Source: Pseudomonas taeanensis MS-3 (GTDB lineage: Bacteria; Pseudomonadota; Gammaproteobacteria; Pseudomonadales; Pseudomonadaceae). From it: a stretch of DNA of 64,000 nt. A model generated the notes under the pieces. It did no database searches. It saw only the letters and a program-made list of their open reading frames with translations, and was not told the origin of the DNA. Shown in pieces: positions 16,082 to 23,588 of the stretch. A program made the translations under genes and the position numbers. The number at the start of each line of letters is the position of its first letter. Within the stretch, counting starts at the first letter, position 1. The stretch is taken from the NCBI RefSeq assembly GCF_000498575.2, contig NZ_AWSQ01000004.1, forward strand, positions 719,623-783,622. The letters run 5' to 3'.

Positions 16082-17422
16082 CTACGAGTCGCTGCTCGGT
16101 ACTCCGACACCGCTGCCGATATAGGTCTTGTACAGTTGGATGATCTGCGGCCCCGCATCCGCCGCAGGGTTGGGGCCGGGCACATTGTCCCCTTCACACT
16201 CTTTGACGAACTGACCGAAGATCTGCGCTTGCTGACCCTGCTGCGCAGCCGTCTGCAGGATGAAGAAACAACCGAAGCCCAGCACCGGTAAAGTGTTATT
16301 GCCATTGGTATGGCCATCACACTGGCCCACTACAATCTTCAGCATGCGCCGCTCGAAGACCCCATTGGGCTCACAACCACCTGGGCAATTGGCGACGCTC
16401 TGCTTCCAGTCGTTGTAGTCGAGCAGCGCCGCGGTGGCAGTGGAAAGATTGCCCATATTGGAAGTCACCGGCTGGCCCTGGTATTCAACCCGCGGCGGCG
16501 AGGTGTTGGCGTTATAGGTCATTTTCGGTGTGCTGAAACTGATCACCAGATCCGGCGGATAGTCCCCGGAGTTGACCGGCCCGGAGTACTGACCGAAGCG
16601 CGTATTGAGCCCCTGGACCACCGGCCCCACTGTATTACCCGGCTCGGTCTCCACGGTGCTACCCGGGCTATTGCATTGTTCGATACCACCGGCCAGGGCG
16701 TTGCGAATATCCGCAGCCCCGTTGTTGCCCGGCAGGCGGATCAACTGGAAGTTGCCGGGACCTATGGCCGAGGTATTGCCGGCGGCGATTTTCAGCACCT
16801 CCAAATCGCCGAATTGGTAACCCCAGAACATGCCGTTCGCCGGGTCGTACTGGGTGGAATTGCCACAGACCAGCAAGGGCGCGACATTACAGGGAGCTGT
16901 CGGGCTGGGCCCCGCTGTGGCTATGGCGGCTACGGCCTTGGCGGGGTTGCCGCCGCCTATTGCCTGCAAGATTCCCCAGAAAAAACCGGCCAAGGGGTAA
17001 TCGGGCACAGATACGCGTACATAGCTGGCATCGGCCGGCCCGGGAAAGGAAAAAGGTCCATAGACGCTATTGGCCAATTCCACCACCGCGAAGCCGCCAG
17101 CATTACCTCCGATAGCCACCGCCAGCTCACTGTTGCCATTGGCGTTGGCATTTTGCGTCAGCGTATTCAATGCGGCATCTCGCGCCAGGCTTGAGGCATT
17201 GCCGGTGCCCTGCACCTGGTTGAGGGTCTTGGCGCCACTCAACGCCGCCGCATCCACCGCATTCTGCAACCGCGTCTTGTTCACCAGCATATGCCCACCA
17301 TCCAGGGCCAGGGCAGCCATGGCCAGAATAGCCAGCAAGGCCACCACTACCAGCACGATCACCGCCCCCCGCTGGCGTTTCGGCTGTGCGGTGAACGGCC
17401 TCTGCATACGGGGCTTCATCAT
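16082..17422 (-). CDS. TadG-like pilus assembly protein
   Basis: 446-aa protein with a TadG-type N-terminus: a basic head, one membrane segment (GAVIVLVVVALLAILAMAAL), then the family sequence LDGGHMLVNKTRLQNAVDAA. The large periplasmic part is Gly/Asn/Pro-rich and holds roughly ten cysteines (PLLVCGN, ANCPGGCEP, ECEGDN), suggesting disulfides outside the membrane. I see no von Willebrand A motif, which some TadG proteins carry. The start was chosen from tandem ATGs at 17420-17422 and 17417-17419, preceded by GAGGAC. It sits seven bases after the lipoprotein gene. Confidence 0.85.
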   Translation of the reverse strand: MMKPRMQRPFTAQPKRQRGAVIVLVVVALLAILAMAALALDGGHMLVNKTRLQNAVDAAALSGAKTLNQVQGTGNASSLARDAALNTLTQNANANGNSELAVAIGGNAGGFAVVELANSVYGPFSFPGPADASYVRVSVPDYPLAGFFWGILQAIGGGNPAKAVAAIATAGPSPTAPCNVAPLLVCGNSTQYDPANGMFWGYQFGDLEVLKIAAGNTSAIGPGNFQLIRLPGNNGAADIRNALAGGIEQCNSPGSTVETEPGNTVGPVVQGLNTRFGQYSGPVNSGDYPPDLVISFSTPKMTYNANTSPPRVEYQGQPVTSNMGNLSTATAALLDYNDWKQSVANCPGGCEPNGVFERRMLKIVVGQCDGHTNGNNTLPVLGFGCFFILQTAAQQGQQAQIFGQFVKECEGDNVPGPNPAADAGPQIIQLYKTYIGSGVGVPSSDS

Positions 17423-17429
17423 CGAGTCC

Positions 17430-17702
17430 TCAGTTGTTGATATTGATCTGGATCGGTTGCCCCACCTGCCGTGCATCGCCGGTCACACCGCGGTAACCAT
17501 CCATGACCTTCTCGGTCAAAGGGCCATCTGTGCCGGCGGGAGAAAGCTCAGTGCCAGGATTGGCCGCCAGCGACTTGTCGGCTATTTGCTGGTAGTGGGT
17601 GTCATAAACGCTATAACCCAGGCTGCCGACCCGACCTTCCTCATAGGTCATGCAGCCGGGCAATGCGGACACCAGCAGACAAAGGGAAATCATGGTTTTC
17701 AT
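17430..17702 (-). CDS. Small lipoprotein of the tad operon
   Basis: 90-aa protein. The start at 17702 (GGAGG nine bases upstream) gives MKTMISLCLLVSALPGC, a short type II signal peptide; the Pro before Gly-Cys is unusual for a lipobox. The mature part is small and hydrophilic (MTYEEGRVGSLGYSVYDTHY...), with no known domain. It lies between the secretin gene rcpA and the tadG-like gene, where other tad loci have a CpaD- or RcpB-type protein, so a role as secretin pilotin or partner is plausible but inferred. Confidence 0.75.
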   Translation of the reverse strand: MKTMISLCLLVSALPGCMTYEEGRVGSLGYSVYDTHYQQIADKSLAANPGTELSPAGTDGPLTEKVMDGYRGVTGDARQVGQPIQININN

Positions 17703-17727
17703 GGTCGTTGCCTCCACCTTGTTGCGA

Positions 17728-19194
17728 CTAGTTGAGATCATGGCCAAAACTACCTTCACTCACGCCGAGGCTGACGGGAACCTGCCGGCCAAGTTGACGA
17801 CCTTTGGTCTTACCGAGCAGGTAGAAGTCCATGTCACTGGGTTCGACAAAGTTATCGGTGGGCAGGCGTACGCTCCTGGCGTCCACTGGCTTGGCCAGGT
17901 GCGGAGTGACCAGAATCACCAGTTCTGTTTCACCGTTAATGAACTCCTGACTGCGAAACAGATGACCGATCACCGGTACGTCGCCCAAACCTGGGAAGCG
18001 GCTGACGAAATCACGAGTGTTTTCACTGATCAAACCGGCAATGGCGATGGTCTGGCCGTTACCCAACTCGACCGTGGACTGAGCGCTGCGCTTGGTCAGC
18101 GCGGGCACCAGTAAAGAAGCTCCTGCGGCGGCCTGCGTATCCACCACCAAGCTATTGGCTGCCACCAACTCGCTGACCGATACATTCAAGTTAAGGTTGA
18201 TGCGCCCGGAGTCGAGTACCACCGGGAGAAACTTCACGCCCACACCAAATTCCTTGAACTCGATGGTGATGCCATCGTCGTCAGATACCGGAATAGGGAA
18301 CTCACCACCGGAAATGAACTCGGCCTGCTGCCCGGTCAGGGTGGTCAGAGTCGGCTCGGCCAGCACCTTGGCCGAGCCGTTCTCCTTGGCTGCCTCCAGC
18401 ACCGCATCCAAGAGGAAGCTCGCAGAGGTGAACTGAGCCAGAAAGCCCTTGTCCGCACTCAGCAAGCCATCAACCAGTGAGGCGCTGTTATTGAAGCCGC
18501 CCAGGCTCCAGTTCCCAGAATCACCAATCGCAAGAAAACGCACCCCGAGGCGCTTGACCAGGCTGCGCTGCATCTCCGCTACTTTGACCTCAAGCATCAC
18601 CTGCTGACTGCCGCCGACGCTGAGCAGGTTGATCACCTCCAGCGACTGGGTCGGCGCCGCAGCGGCCGCCTCGCCCTCACCCTGCACCACGCTGGCAGTC
18701 TGTGCGGTGTAGGTCTTGGCCAGCTTGACCGCGGTGTCCATGGCCGCGGCGCTGCTGACCTGGCCGCGTAGCACCAAGGCCCCTTGGGCGCTGAACACCT
18801 CGATCGGCTCATTGGGCAACAGTTGGTGCAGCTTGCTCTTCAGCCCGCCGAGGTCATGCACCACCTCGAGATCGAGGCTGTCGATCAGGCGATTGCGGCT
18901 ATCCCAGAGCAGCACATTGGTGCTGCCCAGGGAGCGGCCGAGCAGGTACAGCTGGGTCGGGCTGGTGACCAGGATGTCGGCGATCTCCGGGTTGCCCACG
19001 GAGACCTTCTTCACCGGCGCGCGGGTGCTGAGCACCCGCGACTTGTAGATTGGCACCTGGACAGTACTGACATTGGCTGCCGGCATCGCAGCGACCCCAG
19101 ATTGCGTTTCGGCCGCCTGCAGCACAGCTGGCAGCATCGACCAACTGCCCAGCAACAGCACTGCCACAGCGGCAACTTTCCGAATGCTTTGCAT
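17728..19194 (-). CDS. rcpA: Flp pilus secretin RcpA/CpaC
   Basis: Outer-membrane secretin through which the Flp pilus passes. The start at 19194 (AAGGAG seven bases upstream) gives MQSIRKVAAVAVLLLGSWSM, a signal peptide ending near VLQAAE, and 488 aa. The N-terminal T2SS-like domain (VSVGNPEIADILVTSPTQLY) and BON-like part come first, then the secretin domain with VEVKVAEM-like QVMLEVKVAEMQRSL, EPTLTTLTGQQAEFISGGEFP and ELVILVTPHL. Standard partner of rcpC. Confidence 0.96.
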   Translation of the reverse strand: MQSIRKVAAVAVLLLGSWSMLPAVLQAAETQSGVAAMPAANVSTVQVPIYKSRVLSTRAPVKKVSVGNPEIADILVTSPTQLYLLGRSLGSTNVLLWDSRNRLIDSLDLEVVHDLGGLKSKLHQLLPNEPIEVFSAQGALVLRGQVSSAAAMDTAVKLAKTYTAQTASVVQGEGEAAAAAPTQSLEVINLLSVGGSQQVMLEVKVAEMQRSLVKRLGVRFLAIGDSGNWSLGGFNNSASLVDGLLSADKGFLAQFTSASFLLDAVLEAAKENGSAKVLAEPTLTTLTGQQAEFISGGEFPIPVSDDDGITIEFKEFGVGVKFLPVVLDSGRINLNLNVSVSELVAANSLVVDTQAAAGASLLVPALTKRSAQSTVELGNGQTIAIAGLISENTRDFVSRFPGLGDVPVIGHLFRSQEFINGETELVILVTPHLAKPVDARSVRLPTDNFVEPSDMDFYLLGKTKGRQLGRQVPVSLGVSEGSFGHDLN

Positions 19195-19268
19195 ACTCTT
19201 CTCCTTGTGCGACAGGGCGTTTGCCTGACCAGCCGTCACCTGGGAATCCAGCTAACGGCTGGTCGAAC

Positions 19269-20075
19269 CTAGATCTGTACCTTGGCCACCTTCACCTCGG
19301 TGCCCCTAATGATGGTGACGCCGCCGCCACCGCTACCGATGCGGCGGCGAACCACCTGCTTCACTGGCTCAGCGACTGGTGCTGGTTGCTCGACCACGGC
19401 CAGTTGCTCGGCCGGCTTTTTCTGGTTATCCAAGGGGTTGCGCAGGGCCAGTTGCAGCTTGCCTTCGCTCATGGCGTTGACCAGCACTTCAGCTTCTTCG
19501 GGGGTCATTTCCAGGGTCACCGCGCGCACCACCACCGGCTGGGTCTTGTCGGTGCTGGCGGTCTGGTCGACGGCCAGTACCCGCAGATCTTCGAGGATGG
19601 TCTTCGACTCGGATTCGTTGTTATTACCCACCCGCTTGGTGGCCAGTACATCGACCCGGTTGCCCGGCAACAGGAAGCCACCGACGCCGACCACATCGTC
19701 CACCCGTACCGTGATCGCGCGCTTGTCCGCCGCGATCAGTGAAGCCAGAGTGCTGCCGCCAAGGTGCTCGGCCAAACGTGCACCGCGAACGATGTCGCCA
19801 CGCAGCATGGAGAAGGTGGCAATCTTGCCCACCACCTGGTCAGCAGCCTCGAACGAGTCGTCCGGCACCGTGTCCTTGGGCATACGCACCACGGTAACCT
19901 GCTGAGCCTCGACCATCTGCCCGAACGGAATTTCCAGCGTGGCGACCACCACATTCTGCAAATTGTCATCCGGGCTGGCATTCAATCGCGCGCTGAGCCA
20001 GTTGTTGGCCATCCAGGCGGCGCCCAGACCCAGGGTCAGGGAAAGGGCAATCAGGGTAAGAGTACGAGCGCTCAT
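19269..20075 (-). CDS. rcpC: Flp pilus assembly protein RcpC/CpaB
   Basis: 268-aa periplasmic protein anchored by an N-terminal segment (TLIALSLTLGLGAAWMANN). It contains an SAF domain (VVVATLEIPFGQMVEAQQVTVVRM, then GDIVRGARL) and the RcpC/CpaB domain (AITVRVDDVVGVGGFLLPGNRVDVL). CpaB-type proteins sit beside the secretin and help its assembly or peptidoglycan interaction. AAGGAGATACCGAC before the ATG is a strong ribosome site. It begins 12 bases after the AAA+ ATPase stop, so it is part of the same transcript. Confidence 0.94.
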   Translation of the reverse strand: MSARTLTLIALSLTLGLGAAWMANNWLSARLNASPDDNLQNVVVATLEIPFGQMVEAQQVTVVRMPKDTVPDDSFEAADQVVGKIATFSMLRGDIVRGARLAEHLGGSTLASLIAADKRAITVRVDDVVGVGGFLLPGNRVDVLATKRVGNNNESESKTILEDLRVLAVDQTASTDKTQPVVVRAVTLEMTPEEAEVLVNAMSEGKLQLALRNPLDNQKKPAEQLAVVEQPAPVAEPVKQVVRRRIGSGGGGVTIIRGTEVKVAKVQI

Positions 20076-20087
20076 GTCGGTATCTCC

Positions 20088-21410
20088 TTAGCCAAGAAAG
20101 TCGAGCTGGACGAAGTAGTTGTGCCAGGCCCACTCCAGCTCGCTGGGCGACAGTGGCCCGGAGCCATCCAGGTAGCGCTGGCGATCAAGCGCCATGCCAA
20201 GCAAGTCCCGTGGATGGCAAGGCACCAGCGGCATACCCTCGGTTTCATACAAGCCTTGCAGTACGTAGCGCAGTAGCACCGGGTCATAGACGATGCCCAA
20301 GCGCTCGCACTCCTGGCGCCAGATGCACCCGTACTCATCGGGCTTGAGGTAATCGAAGTGCAGCTTGTAGCCGATGCGCCGCAGAAAGGCCTCATCGGCC
20401 AACTCCAGCGGGTTGAGGTTGGTGGAGAACACCAGGATCAGGTCGAATGGCAGCTCGCAATGGCGACCACCGCCGAGGTTGAGGAAGTCACGTTTCTCCT
20501 CCATCGGCACTATCCAGCGATTGAGCAGCTCGGCCGGCGCCATGCGCTGGCGGCCCATGTCGTCGATGATAAACAGGCCATTGCTGGCCTTGAGCTGCAA
20601 CGGCGCCTGGTACAGGCGGGTGAAGGGGTCGTAGCGGATGTCCAGCTGCTCCATGCTCAACTCACCGCCGGTGATGACTATCGGCCGCTTACAGCAGAGT
20701 AATCGCCGATCGATACCCTCGTTGAGTAGCAGCTTGTTCTCCTGCCCGTCCTGGTCGAGGCGTTGGTGGGTCTGCGGGTCATAGATCTCGATCACCGCCT
20801 CATTGATGGCGATGGCATGCGGCACCCAGATGGCCTCGGCGAACAGACGGATCAGTCGGCTGCTGATATAAGTCTTGCCGGTGCCCGCCGGGCCGTAAAT
20901 CATCATGGCGCGCCCTGAGTTCAGGGCCACGCCCAACTGATCGAGCATGCCCTTGGTCAGCACCACGCCACTGAAGGCCGCCCCCATGTCGCGAGCGGTG
21001 ATACGCCCGTGGTGAATGGTCTGCACCTTGAGCAGCGAGCGGTAGGCACTCACCGGATAGGGCGCGGCGCCGATATAGCCGCTACGCGCCAGGGCATCGC
21101 GAGCGGCGCTGCGGCCGCGTTCGGTCAGGCCGTAGCGCAGCGCCTGGCCACCGCCCTGACCAAGCACCTCTACGCGACCATCCTTACGCAGAAATACGAG
21201 AATCTCTTCGACCACCGTGCCGGCCAGCGCCAGGCGCTCGACCAGCCGCGGCAAATCCAGCACCCCGGCGTCATGCAGATGTTTGCATAGCAGATCGCCG
21301 AGGAAGTTATCGGCCAAACCGGTATCGCGAATGCTGCGCGGCTGCGGCGCCAGGCGTTGCACCGCTTCTCTTTCGCTGGGGAAGGCATCGCTGTCGCTTA
21401 TTGCATACAT
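20088..21410 (-). CDS. AAA+ ATPase with N-terminal winged-helix-like domain, tad-linked
   Basis: 440-aa cytoplasmic ATPase with Walker A GPAGTGKT (residues 173-180), Walker B GLFIIDDMGRQ and an Asn sensor in LVFSTNLNPLEL. The first ~110 residues look like a winged-helix domain (FLRKDGRVEVLG ... YGLTERGRSAARDALARS), followed by a conserved linker GYIGAAPYPVSAYRSL. No membrane segment. It sits between the prepilin peptidase and rcpC with gaps of 14 and 12 bases, so it is co-transcribed with the pilus genes. It is not one of the classical Tad proteins (TadA is present separately). I recognise similar ATPases from other genomes but know no assigned function; remodelling of the pilus machine or regulation are possible. 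Confidence 0.88.
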   Translation of the reverse strand: MYAISDSDAFPSEREAVQRLAPQPRSIRDTGLADNFLGDLLCKHLHDAGVLDLPRLVERLALAGTVVEEILVFLRKDGRVEVLGQGGGQALRYGLTERGRSAARDALARSGYIGAAPYPVSAYRSLLKVQTIHHGRITARDMGAAFSGVVLTKGMLDQLGVALNSGRAMMIYGPAGTGKTYISSRLIRLFAEAIWVPHAIAINEAVIEIYDPQTHQRLDQDGQENKLLLNEGIDRRLLCCKRPIVITGGELSMEQLDIRYDPFTRLYQAPLQLKASNGLFIIDDMGRQRMAPAELLNRWIVPMEEKRDFLNLGGGRHCELPFDLILVFSTNLNPLELADEAFLRRIGYKLHFDYLKPDEYGCIWRQECERLGIVYDPVLLRYVLQGLYETEGMPLVPCHPRDLLGMALDRQRYLDGSGPLSPSELEWAWHNYFVQLDFLG

Positions 21411-21424
21411 AACGAACCTCCCGG

Positions 21425-21943
21425 CTATTGGATGAAGTGCAACCAGTAGCCACTGGCCAGAGTGCCAAGCAGAATCGCGACCGAATAGGGGAAAGGCTTG
21501 CCCGCGACTTCATCCGTCGCTGGGGCAAAGTAGGCGCGTGCCCTTAACATCAGCCAATACCGAGAAAAGGTCATCGACAACTGGCCGCGAACCAGCACGA
21601 TCAGGAAACCGCACAGCCCACCGGCAATCAGGCTGAAGAGAGCAGCCCAGAGCGCACCTTGTGGGGTCAGAAAGGCGCCGACCATGGCCATTAACTTGAC
21701 ATCGCCGGCCGCCATGCCGCCCAGTGCATACATCGGCAGGAATAGACCGAAACCGATCAACAGCCCCAGCGTGCCATCGCTTAGCCCGGGAAGACCGGTA
21801 GCTTGCATATGGCTGGTCAACCCCAACGCTAACCCAATCAGAACCAGCAGGTTGGGGATGCGGTGGCGGCGAAGATCGCTCACCACCACTATGCCCAGCA
21901 GCCCTAGCAGCACAACAGCGTTAAACATTTGCTCCCCGGACAT
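21425..21943 (-). CDS. fppA: Flp prepilin peptidase (TadV/FppA/CpaA, peptidase A24)
   Basis: Membrane aspartyl protease that cleaves the leader of Flp and the TadE/F pseudopilins. The start ATG at 21943, with GGGGG upstream, gives a 172-aa short-form enzyme with about six membrane segments; a TTG six codons earlier is less likely. The catalytic aspartates are Asp23 in SDLRRHRIPN and Asp81 in MAAGDVKLMA (a slightly altered GxGD motif). No N-methyltransferase domain, as expected for TadV. It follows flp by 30 bases. Confidence 0.94.
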   Translation of the reverse strand: MSGEQMFNAVVLLGLLGIVVVSDLRRHRIPNLLVLIGLALGLTSHMQATGLPGLSDGTLGLLIGFGLFLPMYALGGMAAGDVKLMAMVGAFLTPQGALWAALFSLIAGGLCGFLIVLVRGQLSMTFSRYWLMLRARAYFAPATDEVAGKPFPYSVAILLGTLASGYWLHFIQ

Positions 21944-21973
21944 CGCTGCATCCCCCTGCAAGGAAAAACCAAA

Positions 21974-22177
21974 TTATGTGCAGGTACCACCACCACCACC
22001 GCCAATACAAGCAGAAAGCCTGAGGAGTGCATCTTTAACAGCAGTGCCCAACGTAGTGAACGCACCAACAACTGCAAGGCTGATGAGCCCACCCGCCACC
22101 GCATACTCCACGATAGTCAGGCCATCCTCGTCCTCGACAAACTTCATCACCGAAGTTTTGATATCTGCAAAAGTCAT
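21974..22177 (-). CDS. flp: Flp family major pilin
   Basis: 67-aa prepilin, first gene of the tad operon. The start at 22177 (GAGGTGG upstream) gives MTFADIKTSVMKFVEDEDGL; cleavage would occur after Gly19, leaving LTIVEYAVAGGLISLAVVGAF, the Flp motif with Glu24 at mature +5 and the adjacent Tyr25. The C-terminus is unusual: SACIGGGGGGTCT, a run of six glycines between Cys57 and Cys66, which could form a disulfide-closed glycine loop on the fibre surface. Confidence 0.95.
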   Translation of the reverse strand: MTFADIKTSVMKFVEDEDGLTIVEYAVAGGLISLAVVGAFTTLGTAVKDALLRLSACIGGGGGGTCT

Positions 22178-22265
22178 TTCGCCCACCTCACTCGAATGAT
22201 TATTCCAAGAGCCCGGCAGCGCTTGTTGCCTGCCTACTTGCACCCTAGTTAGCGATAAAAATAGG

Positions 22266-22306
22266 CGTTAGGAGTTTTTTGCGGATCGTTAGGACTTTTT
22301 TGCCGG
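22266..22306 (-). promoter_or_regulatory. Two direct repeats in the flp promoter region
   Basis: CGTTAGGAGTTTTTTGCGG (22266-22284) and CGTTAGGACTTTTTTGCCGG (22287-22306) are near-identical direct repeats whose starts are 21 bases apart, two helical turns. They lie 89-129 bases upstream of the flp ATG. AraC-family activators bind such in-phase direct repeats, and an AraC-type gene is transcribed divergently 276 bases away. The remaining 22178-22581 gap has no credible gene. Confidence 0.6.
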
Positions 22307-22581
22307 ACTCTATCCGCGCGGCCAGTGCACCATCGGTGAGGCCTGTGGCAAGCGAGACAGAGAGCAGCAGTACGAATAGCGAGCCAACAGCAGACGACCA
22401 GCGGCTCGTCGCTACTAATCGACATGAACCCCTCCGAGGCTGGGCTTGCGGCTGCTTATAGCGATTCACGTCCGGCCAGCAGGCCACCTTCAGCAGGATT
22501 TGACCTTTACAGAGGTGGCATTGTGACTTTACTTGTCAGCTAGGGGCGGGGCATAAAAACAGAGGGGCGCAAAGTTCAGCG

Positions 22582-23454
22582 ATGACGTCTATATCGGCCA
22601 GCAAGCCATTGCTGTTGTGGCTCGATTTGACCCATGACCGATCAACCGAGGAGTTGATCGCGCAGTTTCGCTCATCCTGCAACTGCCGGCTGGTTCAGGA
22701 CTCGGAACTTACCAACGGCGACTGGGGCCAGCAGCCGGACATGATCTGCATGCACTTCGATAGGCCCGACCTGCTGGGCCTTAACTGGCTGCTGGAGGTC
22801 AAGCGCAGCTTCCCCTCGATTCCTCTTACCATGTTCACAGTGCAACACTCCGAAGAGCTGGCGGTCTGGGCCATGCGCTCGCGAGTCTGGGAATATATGG
22901 TGCTGCCTCTCTCGGGGGCCGAGCAGAGCCGTTATATGAAATCTCTGGAGCAACTCTGCCAACTGCGCCGCACCGCCAACGGACAGAGCCAGAAGCCACT
23001 AATCGAACACTTCCCGGCTCTGCCGGACAGCATTCGACATACTGCAGACCATCAAAAACACCAGGCGCTGGAAAAGGCTCTGCTGTACATCGACCAGCAT
23101 TTTCGCGAAAGCATCGACCAGAAGGCTCTGGCACAGCGCTGCGGCATGACGCCGTTCCGCTTCAGTCGCCTGTTCAAGGAGGTGAACGGTACTGGCTTTA
23201 TGGACTACATTCTCAGCAAACGCATGGAATGCGCCAAGGACATGCTCGACAACAGTCAGATGCCCATCACCAGCATCGGCTACGAGGTCGGCTTCAAGGA
23301 CCCCTCCTATTTCGCCCGCGCCTTCAAACAGTGCGTCGGCTGCACCCCCAGTGAATACCGCCAGACATCTGGCCCCACAGCGGCATCTGATACTGTCGAG
23401 CCAACAATGGATGATGCACTGGTCGAGGTCGTCGAGAGCTTGGCGGCAGGTTGA
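22582..23454 (+). CDS. AraC-type regulator with degenerate receiver domain, divergent from tad
   Basis: 290-aa transcription factor. Residues ~10-125 follow the receiver-domain pattern, but the phosphate-accepting Asp is replaced (DMICMHFDRPDLLG has His58 where the Asp belongs) and the conserved Lys before Pro is Leu108 (YMVLPL), so it probably is not phosphorylated. The C-terminal part is a complete AraC double helix-turn-helix (LAQRCGMTPFRFSRLFKEV, then GYEVGFKDPSYFARAFKQ, residues ~180-265). It is transcribed away from the tad operon, and P. aeruginosa-type pprA/pprB genes are absent, so it is the likely tad activator. That role is inferred. No strong ribosome site precedes the ATG. Confidence 0.85.
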   Translation: MTSISASKPLLLWLDLTHDRSTEELIAQFRSSCNCRLVQDSELTNGDWGQQPDMICMHFDRPDLLGLNWLLEVKRSFPSIPLTMFTVQHSEELAVWAMRSRVWEYMVLPLSGAEQSRYMKSLEQLCQLRRTANGQSQKPLIEHFPALPDSIRHTADHQKHQALEKALLYIDQHFRESIDQKALAQRCGMTPFRFSRLFKEVNGTGFMDYILSKRMECAKDMLDNSQMPITSIGYEVGFKDPSYFARAFKQCVGCTPSEYRQTSGPTAASDTVEPTMDDALVEVVESLAAG

Positions 23455-23497
23455 TCGGCTGACTCGCTAGTGATGAGCTTGACTACATCAGCGGCCC

Positions 23498-23527
23498 GTA
23501 GGAGGGGCCTTGGCCGCGATGGCGGCC
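23498..23527. repeat. REP-like palindromic element
   Basis: GTAGGAGGGGCCTTGGCCGC followed by GATGGCGGCC matches the style of Pseudomonas REP sequences (GTAGGAGCGGNCTTGNCCGCGA). It contains GGCC-TT-GGCC and GGCCGC-GATG-GCGGCC inverted repeats. It sits in the convergent gap between the AraC-type gene and ligA, the usual place for REPs, and may also help end transcription. Confidence 0.65.
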
Positions 23528-23588
23528 GAGAGTCGTGCAAACGCATCGCGACTAAGATCCCTCCCACCCAGGGTGATTACCTACTGAA

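Noticed and set aside
22245..22487. 80-codon minus-strand frame upstream of flp
   Set aside because: It covers the direct repeats of the flp promoter, has no ribosome site, and its translation resembles no protein.
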